DNA from: Rhodobiaceae bacterium UBA7378
GTDB lineage: Bacteria; Pseudomonadota; Alphaproteobacteria; RS24
Direction: 5' to 3'
Assembly (NCBI GenBank): GCA_002469805.1
Contig: DKNW01000093.1
Span: 1-12,998 of the forward strand
DNA: 12,998 bases
This document shows, piece after piece, positions 8,089 to 12,998 of this stretch. The translations under genes were made by a program, and so were the position numbers. Position 1 is the stretch's first letter. Every line of letters starts with the position of its first letter. The notes under the pieces were generated by a model, which saw only the letters and a program-made list of their open reading frames with translations, ran no database searches and was not told the DNA's origin.

Positions 8089-8943
8089 ATGAAAAAGTTT
8101 TTACTTTCGACATCGCTTGTCGCTCTTGGCTTTATGGCCGGTCCGTCAGCGATTGCACAAAGTGTACCGGATTGGTTGAAACGGGTAGATGTCACTGTTG
8201 AAGGCAGTGACGAGTCTAAGCCAACATTCTCAATAGAGACAGTACAGCCATTGTCCCAAACCCCGGAAACGCTCCGAAATACGGTGTTTTTTCAGGGCCG
8301 TCTGGCAAGCCGCAATGGTGATGAGACGCTGAATATTGGGCTGGGCTATCGCTATCTTCTGGCTGATGAAAGCCTGATTTTAGGGTTGAACACATTTTAT
8401 GATGTGACCGACGAAAACAGCCATGAACGCTACGGCATAGGTGCCGAAGCGATCGGCAGATATATGACATTGCGGGCGAATTTTTACGAAGCGCTATCCG
8501 ATAAGGAGGCCATCGTCACCGGGTCGGTCACGACCAATGAGCAGGCGTTGGACGGGTATGATTATGAAATCGAGACGCCGGTTCCCTTTGCGCCATGGAT
8601 GCGGTTCGCCGCCAGTGGCTTTAACTGGGAAGCCGAAGATGGCCTTGACGATCTCGATGGCGAGCGCGTGTCGCTTTCGGGTAATCTGACCCAAGAGATC
8701 GCCTTTGAAATTGGCGCGACAGACGACAATTACAATGACGATAGAGGTTTTGCCAAATTAACATTGAGCCTTGGCGGGCCGCTTAATAATGGCGCATCTA
8801 CGACTTTGGCGGACGTCCAAAGTGGGGTCATGCCGGCATTCATGGCGCGCGATTTGAAGCGCCATACACTTGATAAGGTAAAACGCCAGAACGACATGAT
8901 TGTCCAGAAAAGTGGCGGTGTCGTGATTGGAAGGACGGATTAG
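8089..8943 (+). CDS. Inverse autotransporter (intimin/invasin-type) beta-barrel without fused passenger
   Basis: An outer-membrane protein of 284 residues. A Sec signal peptide (MKKFLLSTSLVALGF..., likely cut after AIA, residue 23) is followed by the inverse-autotransporter barrel: LNIGLGYRYLL, LILGLNTFYDV, ERYGIGAEAIGRYMTLRANF, YEALSD, GYDYEIETPVPFAPW and a final FAKLTLSLGG strand. These match the intimin/invasin barrel (IAT_beta) in order. After the barrel, DLKRHTLDKVKRQNDMIVQK matches the linker helix that normally plugs the barrel and leads to Ig-like passenger domains. Here the protein ends about 10 residues later, so the passenger is absent; no LysM domain is seen either. The next gene starts 2 bases after the stop and encodes a secreted protein, so the two are probably translationally coupled. 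Family fit is strong; function of a passenger-free barrel is unknown. Confidence 0.85.
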   Translation: MKKFLLSTSLVALGFMAGPSAIAQSVPDWLKRVDVTVEGSDESKPTFSIETVQPLSQTPETLRNTVFFQGRLASRNGDETLNIGLGYRYLLADESLILGLNTFYDVTDENSHERYGIGAEAIGRYMTLRANFYEALSDKEAIVTGSVTTNEQALDGYDYEIETPVPFAPWMRFAASGFNWEAEDGLDDLDGERVSLSGNLTQEIAFEIGATDDNYNDDRGFAKLTLSLGGPLNNGASTTLADVQSGVMPAFMARDLKRHTLDKVKRQNDMIVQKSGGVVIGRTD

Positions 8944-8945
8944 TC

Positions 8946-9539
8946 ATGAAAAAAATTCTGTTTATTTTCGCTTTATTCTATTCAAACGCGAGCTTTGCCG
9001 CGTGTTTCGCGGTCACAGGCGCGACCACGGATTGTGCACAAGCTACCGAATACCAAGTGTCGGTCTCCAAGGTTGAACTTTGCGCCGATGCAGCATGTAC
9101 GTCTGCGGTGACGGTTGCTGACACAACGGCATCGTTTGATATTGCCACGGCCGCGGTCGGCGCGCAGGTTGGCGCTTATGCCAATCTCAACACTGTGCCT
9201 GTCGGTACCTACACGCATATCCGCTCGACGGTGAGCAGTACCATAACATATGCCGGCGATGCGACTGCGAATTGCACAGCCAAAACCTCCACTACAGCAA
9301 CATTGACCAGCAGCGGTGGGGTGGTGAACGCGGATCTTGCGGCGGCCGATTTGCAATGGGCGGTCATCGACCAGTCGCTCTATCATTTGGTTGCTTTGAG
9401 TGCGCCGCTGACAATCTCGAAGACCTCTTTCCCGCCGCAAGTGTCGATTGATTTTTCGACGGCGGATGGTCACTTGTGCGTCAACGGTACATCGTTCCCT
9501 GGTCCGCCGGTCATGGCGGTAACGGTAACGCCGAACTAG
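8946..9539 (+). CDS. Small secreted cysteine-containing protein, coupled to the barrel gene
   Basis: A 197-residue exported protein of no family I can name. A clear signal peptide (MKKILFIFALFYSNASFA, cut after residue 18) leaves a mature chain beginning AC. The mature part is rich in Thr, Ala, Ser and Val, has almost no long helices in prospect and reads like a beta-sandwich. Six cysteines (C20, C30, C46, C51 and two later, in TANCTAK and GHLCVNG) could form three disulfides. Stretches such as YQVSVSKVELC, SFDIATAAVGAQVGAY and VPVGTYTHIR look like conserved structural repeats of a small extracellular domain. The ATG is 2 bases after the barrel stop. By position it is a candidate partner or cargo of the barrel, or a periplasmic or surface adhesin-like subunit; this is inference only. 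Confidence 0.75.
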   Translation: MKKILFIFALFYSNASFAACFAVTGATTDCAQATEYQVSVSKVELCADAACTSAVTVADTTASFDIATAAVGAQVGAYANLNTVPVGTYTHIRSTVSSTITYAGDATANCTAKTSTTATLTSSGGVVNADLAAADLQWAVIDQSLYHLVALSAPLTISKTSFPPQVSIDFSTADGHLCVNGTSFPGPPVMAVTVTPN

Positions 9540-9550
9540 ACGAATTTGAA

Positions 9551-9579
9551 AAGTCGCCCGTCTTAGAGGCGGGCGGCTT
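9551..9579. terminator. Bidirectional hairpin terminator between convergent genes
   Basis: A 12-bp stem (9551-9562 with 9568-9579, two G-U pairs on the plus transcript) and a TTAGA loop lie between the secreted-protein stop and the globin gene. The loop contains the globin stop codon (9563-9565), so the stem covers the last four globin codons. The plus strand has only a short T run; the minus transcript ends in TTTTC. It probably ends transcription from both sides. Confidence 0.7.
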
Positions 9580-9973
9580 TGAAATCGCTCAACATCGTAG
9601 ACCACGCGGCACCATGTGCAGGCGTCCAGATATCACGACACCCACTGCAAATGACATCGCGGGTAATGTTGAAAAATACATCGAAGTCGTCGTCAATACC
9701 GTAAGGAATATGGCTCATGCGCGCGCCGATAATGCTGTTGGCGGCGGCGGTGCGATCGGTCAAATAGGTGGTGATAATCTCCAGCGTCGTGCGCATCATG
9801 TTGCGCCGTAGACCCTCATCAGTATCAAGCACAAACAAACCCTCATAAGCATGGTCGCTGGCGTATAATGCTGCATAGACTGCATCATACGGGTCGCCGT
9901 GGCATTCGGCATAATGCGTAAGGCTTTGGGCGACAAGTTCTAGGGCCGGATCTGGGGGCAAATGCTCCGTCAT
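9563..9973 (-). CDS. Divergent globin-like protein
   Basis: A 136-residue cytoplasmic protein that reads as a single-domain globin. The order is LVAQSLTHY (helix A), AVYAALYASDHAYEGLF (helices B-C with the CD1-type Phe47), GLRRNMMRTTLEIITTYL (helix E), then ARMSHIPYGI with His88 at the proximal haem-ligand position followed by the typical YGI, and IWTPAHGAAWSTML (helices G-H, with the AAW common in bacterial globins). No reductase domain follows, so it is not a flavohaemoglobin. Likely roles are binding of O2, NO or haem, or redox sensing; which one cannot be read. Cys109 and Cys112 are an unusual pair. It is divergent from bfr across a region with an Irr-like box, so haem- or iron-linked control is plausible. 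GAAG before the start is a weak ribosome site. Confidence 0.68.
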   Translation of the reverse strand: MTEHLPPDPALELVAQSLTHYAECHGDPYDAVYAALYASDHAYEGLFVLDTDEGLRRNMMRTTLEIITTYLTDRTAAANSIIGARMSHIPYGIDDDFDVFFNITRDVICSGCRDIWTPAHGAAWSTMLSDFKAARL

Positions 9974-10049
9974 GCTGGCTTCATATTAGCGGCGTTCTCG
10001 CGTGCGGCAAAGTCGGGCTGAAATTAAGAATGCGTTGCATAAGCAGTTA

Positions 10050-10066
10050 TGTAGAATAATTCTAAA
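10050..10066. promoter_or_regulatory. Irr-like iron control element
   Basis: TGTAGAATAATTCTAAA matches the alphaproteobacterial Irr box (TTTAGAANNNTTCTAAA type) at all but one position. It lies 6 bases upstream of the predicted bfr -35 and contains the predicted -10 of the divergent globin gene. In rhizobia, Irr represses bfr-type genes when iron is short; the effect on each promoter here is inferred. Confidence 0.75.
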
Positions 10067-10088
10067 AAACCTTGATTTCGGTTACCAA
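10059..10088 (-). promoter_or_regulatory. Candidate globin promoter overlapping the Irr-like box
   Basis: On the minus strand, TTGGTA (10088-10083), an 18-base spacer and TAGAAT (10064-10059). The -10 lies inside the palindrome, so Irr binding would block it. TAGAAT is part of the box itself, so the match may be partly coincidental. Confidence 0.4.
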
Positions 10089-10100
10089 TCGGGGGATAAC
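10072..10100 (+). promoter_or_regulatory. Predicted bfr promoter
   Basis: TTGATT (10072-10077), a 17-base spacer and GATAAC (10095-10100), each 4 of 6 to consensus. This gives a leader of about 60 bases before bfr. Confidence 0.5.
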
Positions 10101-10165
10101 AAAAACAAAGATAGTGCCCCGAAAAAGGTCAGGAATTCCCTCCCGAATTCCGCAAGGAGACAATG

Positions 10166-10651
10166 ATGCAAGGTAATCCAGAAGTCATTAAACACCTCAA
10201 CAAGATTTTGAAAAATGAGCTGACCGCAATCAATCAGTATTTCCTACATGCACGCATGTTGCGCGATTGGGGCTTTGAGGCTTTGGGCGCGAAGGTTTAT
10301 CAGGAAAGCATCGGTGAAATGAACCATGCTGACTATCTCATTAATCGCATTTTGGTGCTAAACGGCCTGCCGAATCTGCAGGATCTCGGCACGCTCAAAA
10401 TCGGTCAAAATGTGCCGGAAATGTTCGAGGCCGATATGGCCGTCGAAATGCTGAACCAGTCATGCCTGAAAGAGGCTATTGCGCTGTGCGAGGCCGAGGC
10501 GGACTTTGTTAGCCGCGATATTTTCATGAAAATACTTGATGATACGGAAGAGCATATTGATTGGCTGGAAACCCAGCAGGGGCTCATCGAAAAAACCGGC
10601 CTGCAGAATTATCTGCAGGAGCAAATCGGTACAAGTGGCACTGACGCGTAA
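10166..10651 (+). CDS. bfr: Bacterioferritin
   Basis: Haem-containing iron-storage protein forming a 24-subunit cytoplasmic shell; it oxidises Fe(II) at a di-iron centre and stores Fe(III) mineral. In E. coli numbering, which this start reproduces, the ferroxidase ligands are all present: Glu18 (KNELTAINQYF), Glu51 and His54 (ESIGEMNH), Glu94, Glu127 and His130 (DDTEEHIDW). Met52, the haem axial ligand, is also there, so this is a haem-binding Bfr. GLPNLQDLG and GLQNYLQEQI are hallmark segments. Two ATGs are adjacent (10163 and 10166); AAGGAG is 3 bases from the first and 6 from the second, so I prefer the second (161 residues). It is divergent from the globin gene, convergent with bfd, and preceded by an Irr-like box. 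Confidence 0.95.
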   Translation: MQGNPEVIKHLNKILKNELTAINQYFLHARMLRDWGFEALGAKVYQESIGEMNHADYLINRILVLNGLPNLQDLGTLKIGQNVPEMFEADMAVEMLNQSCLKEAIALCEAEADFVSRDIFMKILDDTEEHIDWLETQQGLIEKTGLQNYLQEQIGTSGTDA

Positions 10652-10684
10652 TGCGTCGTAAATTGTTGACGCGTAATGCGTCGT
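10642..10684. repeat. Tandem duplication of 18-bp unit (25-bp period) across the bfr stop
   Basis: The 18-base unit TGACGCGTAATGCGTCGT occurs at 10642-10659 and again, identical, at 10667-10684. The first copy contains the last bfr codons and its TAA (10649-10651). Each unit folds into a GACGC/GCGTC hairpin. Replication slippage duplicating the bfr end is the simplest origin. Confidence 0.85.
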
Positions 10685-10687
10685 CAA
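10666..10687 (+). terminator. Possible bfr terminator
   Basis: TTGACG (10666-10671) pairs with CGTCAA (10682-10687), or the inner GACGC/GCGTC arms pair instead, followed by ATTTCTGTT, a weak T-rich tail. It lies between the convergent bfr and bfd genes and may also act on the bfd transcript. Confidence 0.4.
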
Positions 10688-10702
10688 ATTTCTGTTAGCA
10701 GT

Positions 10703-10927
10703 TTATTCGGCGGGCTGGGCGACAGCACTTATCGAAGCGCCAACTGAACAGCCTGTCGGGGTACCAGTTTCGGCGGACTTCAACATATCCACCATTGTTT
10801 CCACGCACCGGCCACACTGGGGTTGGGTGCCGCATGCCGAATACACATCGCGCGGCTTCGTGCAACCACTTTGGATGGCGCGGTTCACCTGCGTGTCGGT
10901 CAATGCGTTACAAATGCAGACATACAT
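10703..10927 (-). CDS. bfd: Bacterioferritin-associated ferredoxin
   Basis: A 74-residue [2Fe-2S] ferredoxin of the Bfd type, which binds bacterioferritin near its haem and passes electrons to release stored iron as Fe(II). The cluster ligands are Cys4 and Cys6 (MYVCICNA) and Cys38 and Cys41 (QCGRC), in Bfd spacing; VNRAIQSGC and RDVYSACGTQPQCG are family-typical. The C-terminal Ala/Ser-rich tail (about 52-74) is longer than the core needs. GAGGA precedes the ATG by 7 bases. It is tail to tail with bfr, its expected partner, so the two are separately controlled. A Fur-like box lies 16 bases before the start, fitting induction when iron is scarce. Confidence 0.93.
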   Translation of the reverse strand: MYVCICNALTDTQVNRAIQSGCTKPRDVYSACGTQPQCGRCVETMVDMLKSAETGTPTGCSVGASISAVAQPAE

Positions 10928-10942
10928 GTCTAAATCCTCATT

Positions 10943-10961
10943 GCGAATGATTATTAATTAC
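10943..10961 (-). promoter_or_regulatory. Fur-like box upstream of bfd
   Basis: On the minus strand this 19-base site matches the Fur consensus at 13 of 19 positions, including an unbroken ATAATCATT-type core. TTGCCC about 17 bases further upstream may be the -35, so the site would cover the -10. A RirA or Mur site is an alternative in alphaproteobacteria. Confidence 0.45.
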
Positions 10962-11023
10962 ACATTTTGGACGTTTCGGGCAAGGGGTAAATTGTGTTAC
11001 GCACGAAAAAAATGAGGGCGGTT

Positions 11024-11812
11024 ATGCGCGTTGTTTATGACAAGATTGGCGATGATTATGATGCCACCCGCAAACCGGACCCGCGCGTGCGCGATGCGTT
11101 GGCCGATCATTTGGCGTTGGACGCTGCTGGTGTTTATCTAGATGTCGGCTGCGGTACGGGTAATTATACCGCTGCACTGGCGGCACTTGGTGGGTGCTGG
11201 ACGGGCATTGACCCGTCCGACCAGATGCTGTCAGCGGCGCGCGCCAAAGGCCCGAATATTCGCTGGGTGCGCGCCACGGCAGAGCGGTTACCATTTGTTG
11301 ATGCGAGGTTTGACGCCGTTGTAAGCACGCTGGCGCTGCATCACATGGCTGATCTATCCGCAGCGTTTCGTAATATTGACCGCGTTTTGCGACCAGCTGG
11401 CCGTACCGTCATTTTTACCGCTACACCCGACCAAGCACGTCAATTCTGGCTGGCACATTATTTTCCCGACATGATAGAAAAAGATGCGCGCGGCTTGCCA
11501 TCGCTTGCGCAAATTGACGCCGCGTTGCGCGACACCCGCCTAACTTTGAGTACCGTGACGCCGTTCTTCATCACGCCCGACACGCAAGATTTGATTTTCT
11601 ACAGCGGAAAATATCGGCCCGCGCTGTATCTGTCGCCAACAGTGCGCGCGCGCATGTCACCATTTCGCCTCAGCGTAACGTCGTCCGAACTGGCAAGTGG
11701 CCTGAACCAACTGGAGAGCGACATTGCAGACGGCAGTATCAACCAGATAATCGCCGCGCATGAAAGCGCGCTGGGAGAATATTGTTTTGTGACACTCGAT
11801 AAGCAGGCCTAA
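11024..11812 (+). CDS. Class I SAM-dependent methyltransferase
   Basis: A 262-residue methyltransferase with the Methyltransf_11-type Rossmann domain. LDVGCGTGNYTAAL (39-52) is motif I binding S-adenosylmethionine, and GIDPSDQML carries the acidic ribose-binding residue. RATAERLPFVDARFDAVVS and ALHHM are motifs II-III as in UbiE-like enzymes, and RVLRPAGRTVIFT closes the core. The N-terminal YDKIGDDYDATRKPDP also recurs in such proteins. The C-terminal 110 residues show no motif I can assign, so the substrate (small molecule, lipid or other) is unknown. Starts at GTG 10994 (AAGGGG, 6 bases away) and ATG 11024 (GAGG upstream) are both workable; I prefer 11024 because the conserved part begins there. 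It is divergent from bfd. Confidence 0.82.
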   Translation: MRVVYDKIGDDYDATRKPDPRVRDALADHLALDAAGVYLDVGCGTGNYTAALAALGGCWTGIDPSDQMLSAARAKGPNIRWVRATAERLPFVDARFDAVVSTLALHHMADLSAAFRNIDRVLRPAGRTVIFTATPDQARQFWLAHYFPDMIEKDARGLPSLAQIDAALRDTRLTLSTVTPFFITPDTQDLIFYSGKYRPALYLSPTVRARMSPFRLSVTSSELASGLNQLESDIADGSINQIIAAHESALGEYCFVTLDKQA

Positions 11813-11859
11813 CCAGTGTCATCTAACCCGTCTGGTTTGATTAGATAATGAACCGATGA

Positions 11860-12939
11860 TTAATCTGTAAATATATCTTTGGTGACCTGAGCGTTTTTGA
11901 TTGTCACATCTGCAAACTCGGCATCAGCTTGGCGTCGCCCAAAAACGGCGTTGCCGATAACCCAGACACCAACAATTTTGCCGGGCATCTCGCCGCCAAC
12001 CGCTTTTTCGTAATCATCATAGATATTGCGCGTGTGGCTATGCCATGCGCCAAGCCCGTCTTGCCCGCTCTGAACGGCAATGTGAGTTTCAACTTTGTCC
12101 CAGCCCGGTAACGGGCACCGGAAAATTGTTTCAGGCGGCAAGGTAGCGCTCCAAAACCAGGTAATGTCCTGTCCATTATCAAATTCGACGGCCAGGCTCA
12201 TATAGTCATGATGCGGTGTGGTGGTTTCGTCGGCACGCGCAGGCAAGGCCCGATATAGCCACGAAAAGTCGATCTGTGTGTCGCGCGTCAAATCCATATT
12301 AAGTGGGGTTTTGATGATGCCGGCATCATCCGCCGTCCGCACATGCACGCCACGTCTCGTACTGCTGTTTAGCTTGTTAAATACGTTTGATGCGCCCAGA
12401 TACCACAGCGGCTGGAAGCCACCTGGTAGCGTTTTCTGGCTCTTTGCGTTTTGCATGGCTTGCTTGTAGGCACCTTCTAGTGGCGTGGCTTTTGACACAA
12501 GGGCAAGCTCCACGGAAAAGTCCCACTTCGTTTCCGGTATCATGTCGAAGGCGGCGTTCAGCCCTCCGGTGGGGGTGCCAAGCACAACATTTGCTGGCCA
12601 AAGGGCAGAGACGTAAACATCTCCCGTCGTTGTGGCCTCGATGATTTGCTCATTAAAAATCAGTTGTGCAATGTTACCATCTGGCCCGACACGCACCCAG
12701 ATCAAGTGGCGCGGCTCAAGCGGTGCAGGCAGGCCGATATTAAGCGTGCCTGTGCCCGCAACCAAGAACCGGTCGCCGGCGCGCACACTGAGATCTGTCT
12801 TAACCCAGCCTTGCTTGCTGGATGTTAGGGCGACAGTGGCGGTCTCGCCCGCTTGCGCCTGTACCAGATTGCCAGAGACCATCATGCTCATCACAAAAAC
12901 CGCGATAGCCGCCAGCCGGCTCGAAAACAAATGGGACAT
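11860..12939 (-). CDS. Secreted two-domain protein with DUF3047-like C-terminal domain
   Basis: A 359-residue exported protein. The signal peptide (LAAIAVFVMSMMVSG..., cut after A28 or A30) predicts the periplasm or outside. The first domain (about 30-160) holds GWVKTDLSVRAGDRFLVAGTGTLNIG, resembling the small beta-sandwich of LecA-like lectins; this is a weak resemblance. The second (about 175-355) has IDFSWLYRALPA, DDYMSL-like HHDYMSLAVEFDNG, HSHTRNIYDDYEKAVGGEMP and IVGVWVIGNAVFG, the order of motifs in DUF3047 proteins. The role is unknown. A GTG at 12945 also opens the frame, but AAGG lies 8 bases from the ATG at 12939, so I start there. It is convergent with the methyltransferase (47 bases between stops); no T-rich terminator is obvious there. 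Confidence 0.75.
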   Translation of the reverse strand: MSHLFSSRLAAIAVFVMSMMVSGNLVQAQAGETATVALTSSKQGWVKTDLSVRAGDRFLVAGTGTLNIGLPAPLEPRHLIWVRVGPDGNIAQLIFNEQIIEATTTGDVYVSALWPANVVLGTPTGGLNAAFDMIPETKWDFSVELALVSKATPLEGAYKQAMQNAKSQKTLPGGFQPLWYLGASNVFNKLNSSTRRGVHVRTADDAGIIKTPLNMDLTRDTQIDFSWLYRALPARADETTTPHHDYMSLAVEFDNGQDITWFWSATLPPETIFRCPLPGWDKVETHIAVQSGQDGLGAWHSHTRNIYDDYEKAVGGEMPGKIVGVWVIGNAVFGRRQADAEFADVTIKNAQVTKDIFTD

Positions 12940-12973
12940 ATTCACTACCTTACTCTTCCAAATTTCAGTTTAA

Positions 12974-12989
12974 TTTAGGTTACCCTAAA
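12974..12989. promoter_or_regulatory. Palindromic operator candidate upstream of DUF3047-like gene
   Basis: TTTAGG-TTAC-CCTAAA is a perfect 6-4-6 inverted repeat 35 bases upstream of the start at 12939. It resembles DtxR/MntR-type metal boxes (TTAGGTTAGCCTAA) but no regulator is visible, so the factor is unknown. Confidence 0.4.
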
Positions 12990-12998
12990 CGCAAGTGC

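Noticed and set aside
8900..8990. Frameshift or nonsense break splitting one long inverse autotransporter into two genes
   Set aside because: The second frame starts with a complete signal peptide of its own, which would not occur inside a passenger, so two genes are more likely than one broken gene.
8982..9605. 207-residue leftward frame opposite the secreted-protein gene
   Set aside because: Its product is extremely Arg-rich and motif-free, typical of an antisense shadow; the plus-strand frame has a clean signal peptide and start context.
11821..11846. Terminator between the methyltransferase and the DUF3047-like gene
   Set aside because: ATCT/AGAT and AACC/GGTT arms can pair, but with a 5-base bulge and no T tract on either side, so I do not list it.

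Overview
The window looks like chromosomal DNA of a free-living alphaproteobacterium with moderate GC content. The reasons are the style of the proteins (Spinster-type MFS, SDR, epoxide-hydrolase-like and COG3268-like enzymes) and a near-perfect Irr-type iron box (16 of 17 positions) before bacterioferritin; Irr is an alphaproteobacterial regulator. I cannot name the order or genus. I see no rRNA, tRNA, CRISPR array, transposase or phage gene, and no gene-free stretch longer than about 200 bases.

Left part (1-5104). A leftward pair encodes a Spinster-like MFS transporter and, cut by the window edge, the septation protein YciB. Divergent from it is a rightward row of a saccharopine-dehydrogenase-like oxidoreductase, a GT-A-like glycosyltransferase and UDP-glucose 4-epimerase (galE), probably one operon. 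It ends tail to tail with the next block.

Middle (5109-9539). Leftward genes encode an SDR, an epoxide-hydrolase-like alpha/beta hydrolase and a 238-residue protein that I read as a very divergent relative of ribosome recycling factor. An AT-rich divergent promoter region with an imperfect palindrome separates this last gene from a rightward pair. That pair is an inverse-autotransporter (intimin/invasin-type) outer-membrane barrel that stops just after the barrel, and, 2 bases later, a small secreted Cys-containing protein with its own signal peptide. It looks like an inverse autotransporter without a fused passenger, possibly with a partner supplied in trans. This pair and the RRF-like gene are the most unusual content here.

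Right part (9551-12998). An iron/heme cluster follows: a divergent globin, bacterioferritin (bfr) and bacterioferritin-associated ferredoxin (bfd). The Irr-like box sits between the divergent globin and bfr genes, and a Fur-like box sits before bfd. This fits storage (bfr) and release (bfd) of iron being controlled in opposite directions. A tandem 25-bp duplication lies at the bfr stop codon. The window closes with a SAM-dependent methyltransferase and a convergent secreted DUF3047-like protein whose upstream region holds a 6-4-6 palindrome.
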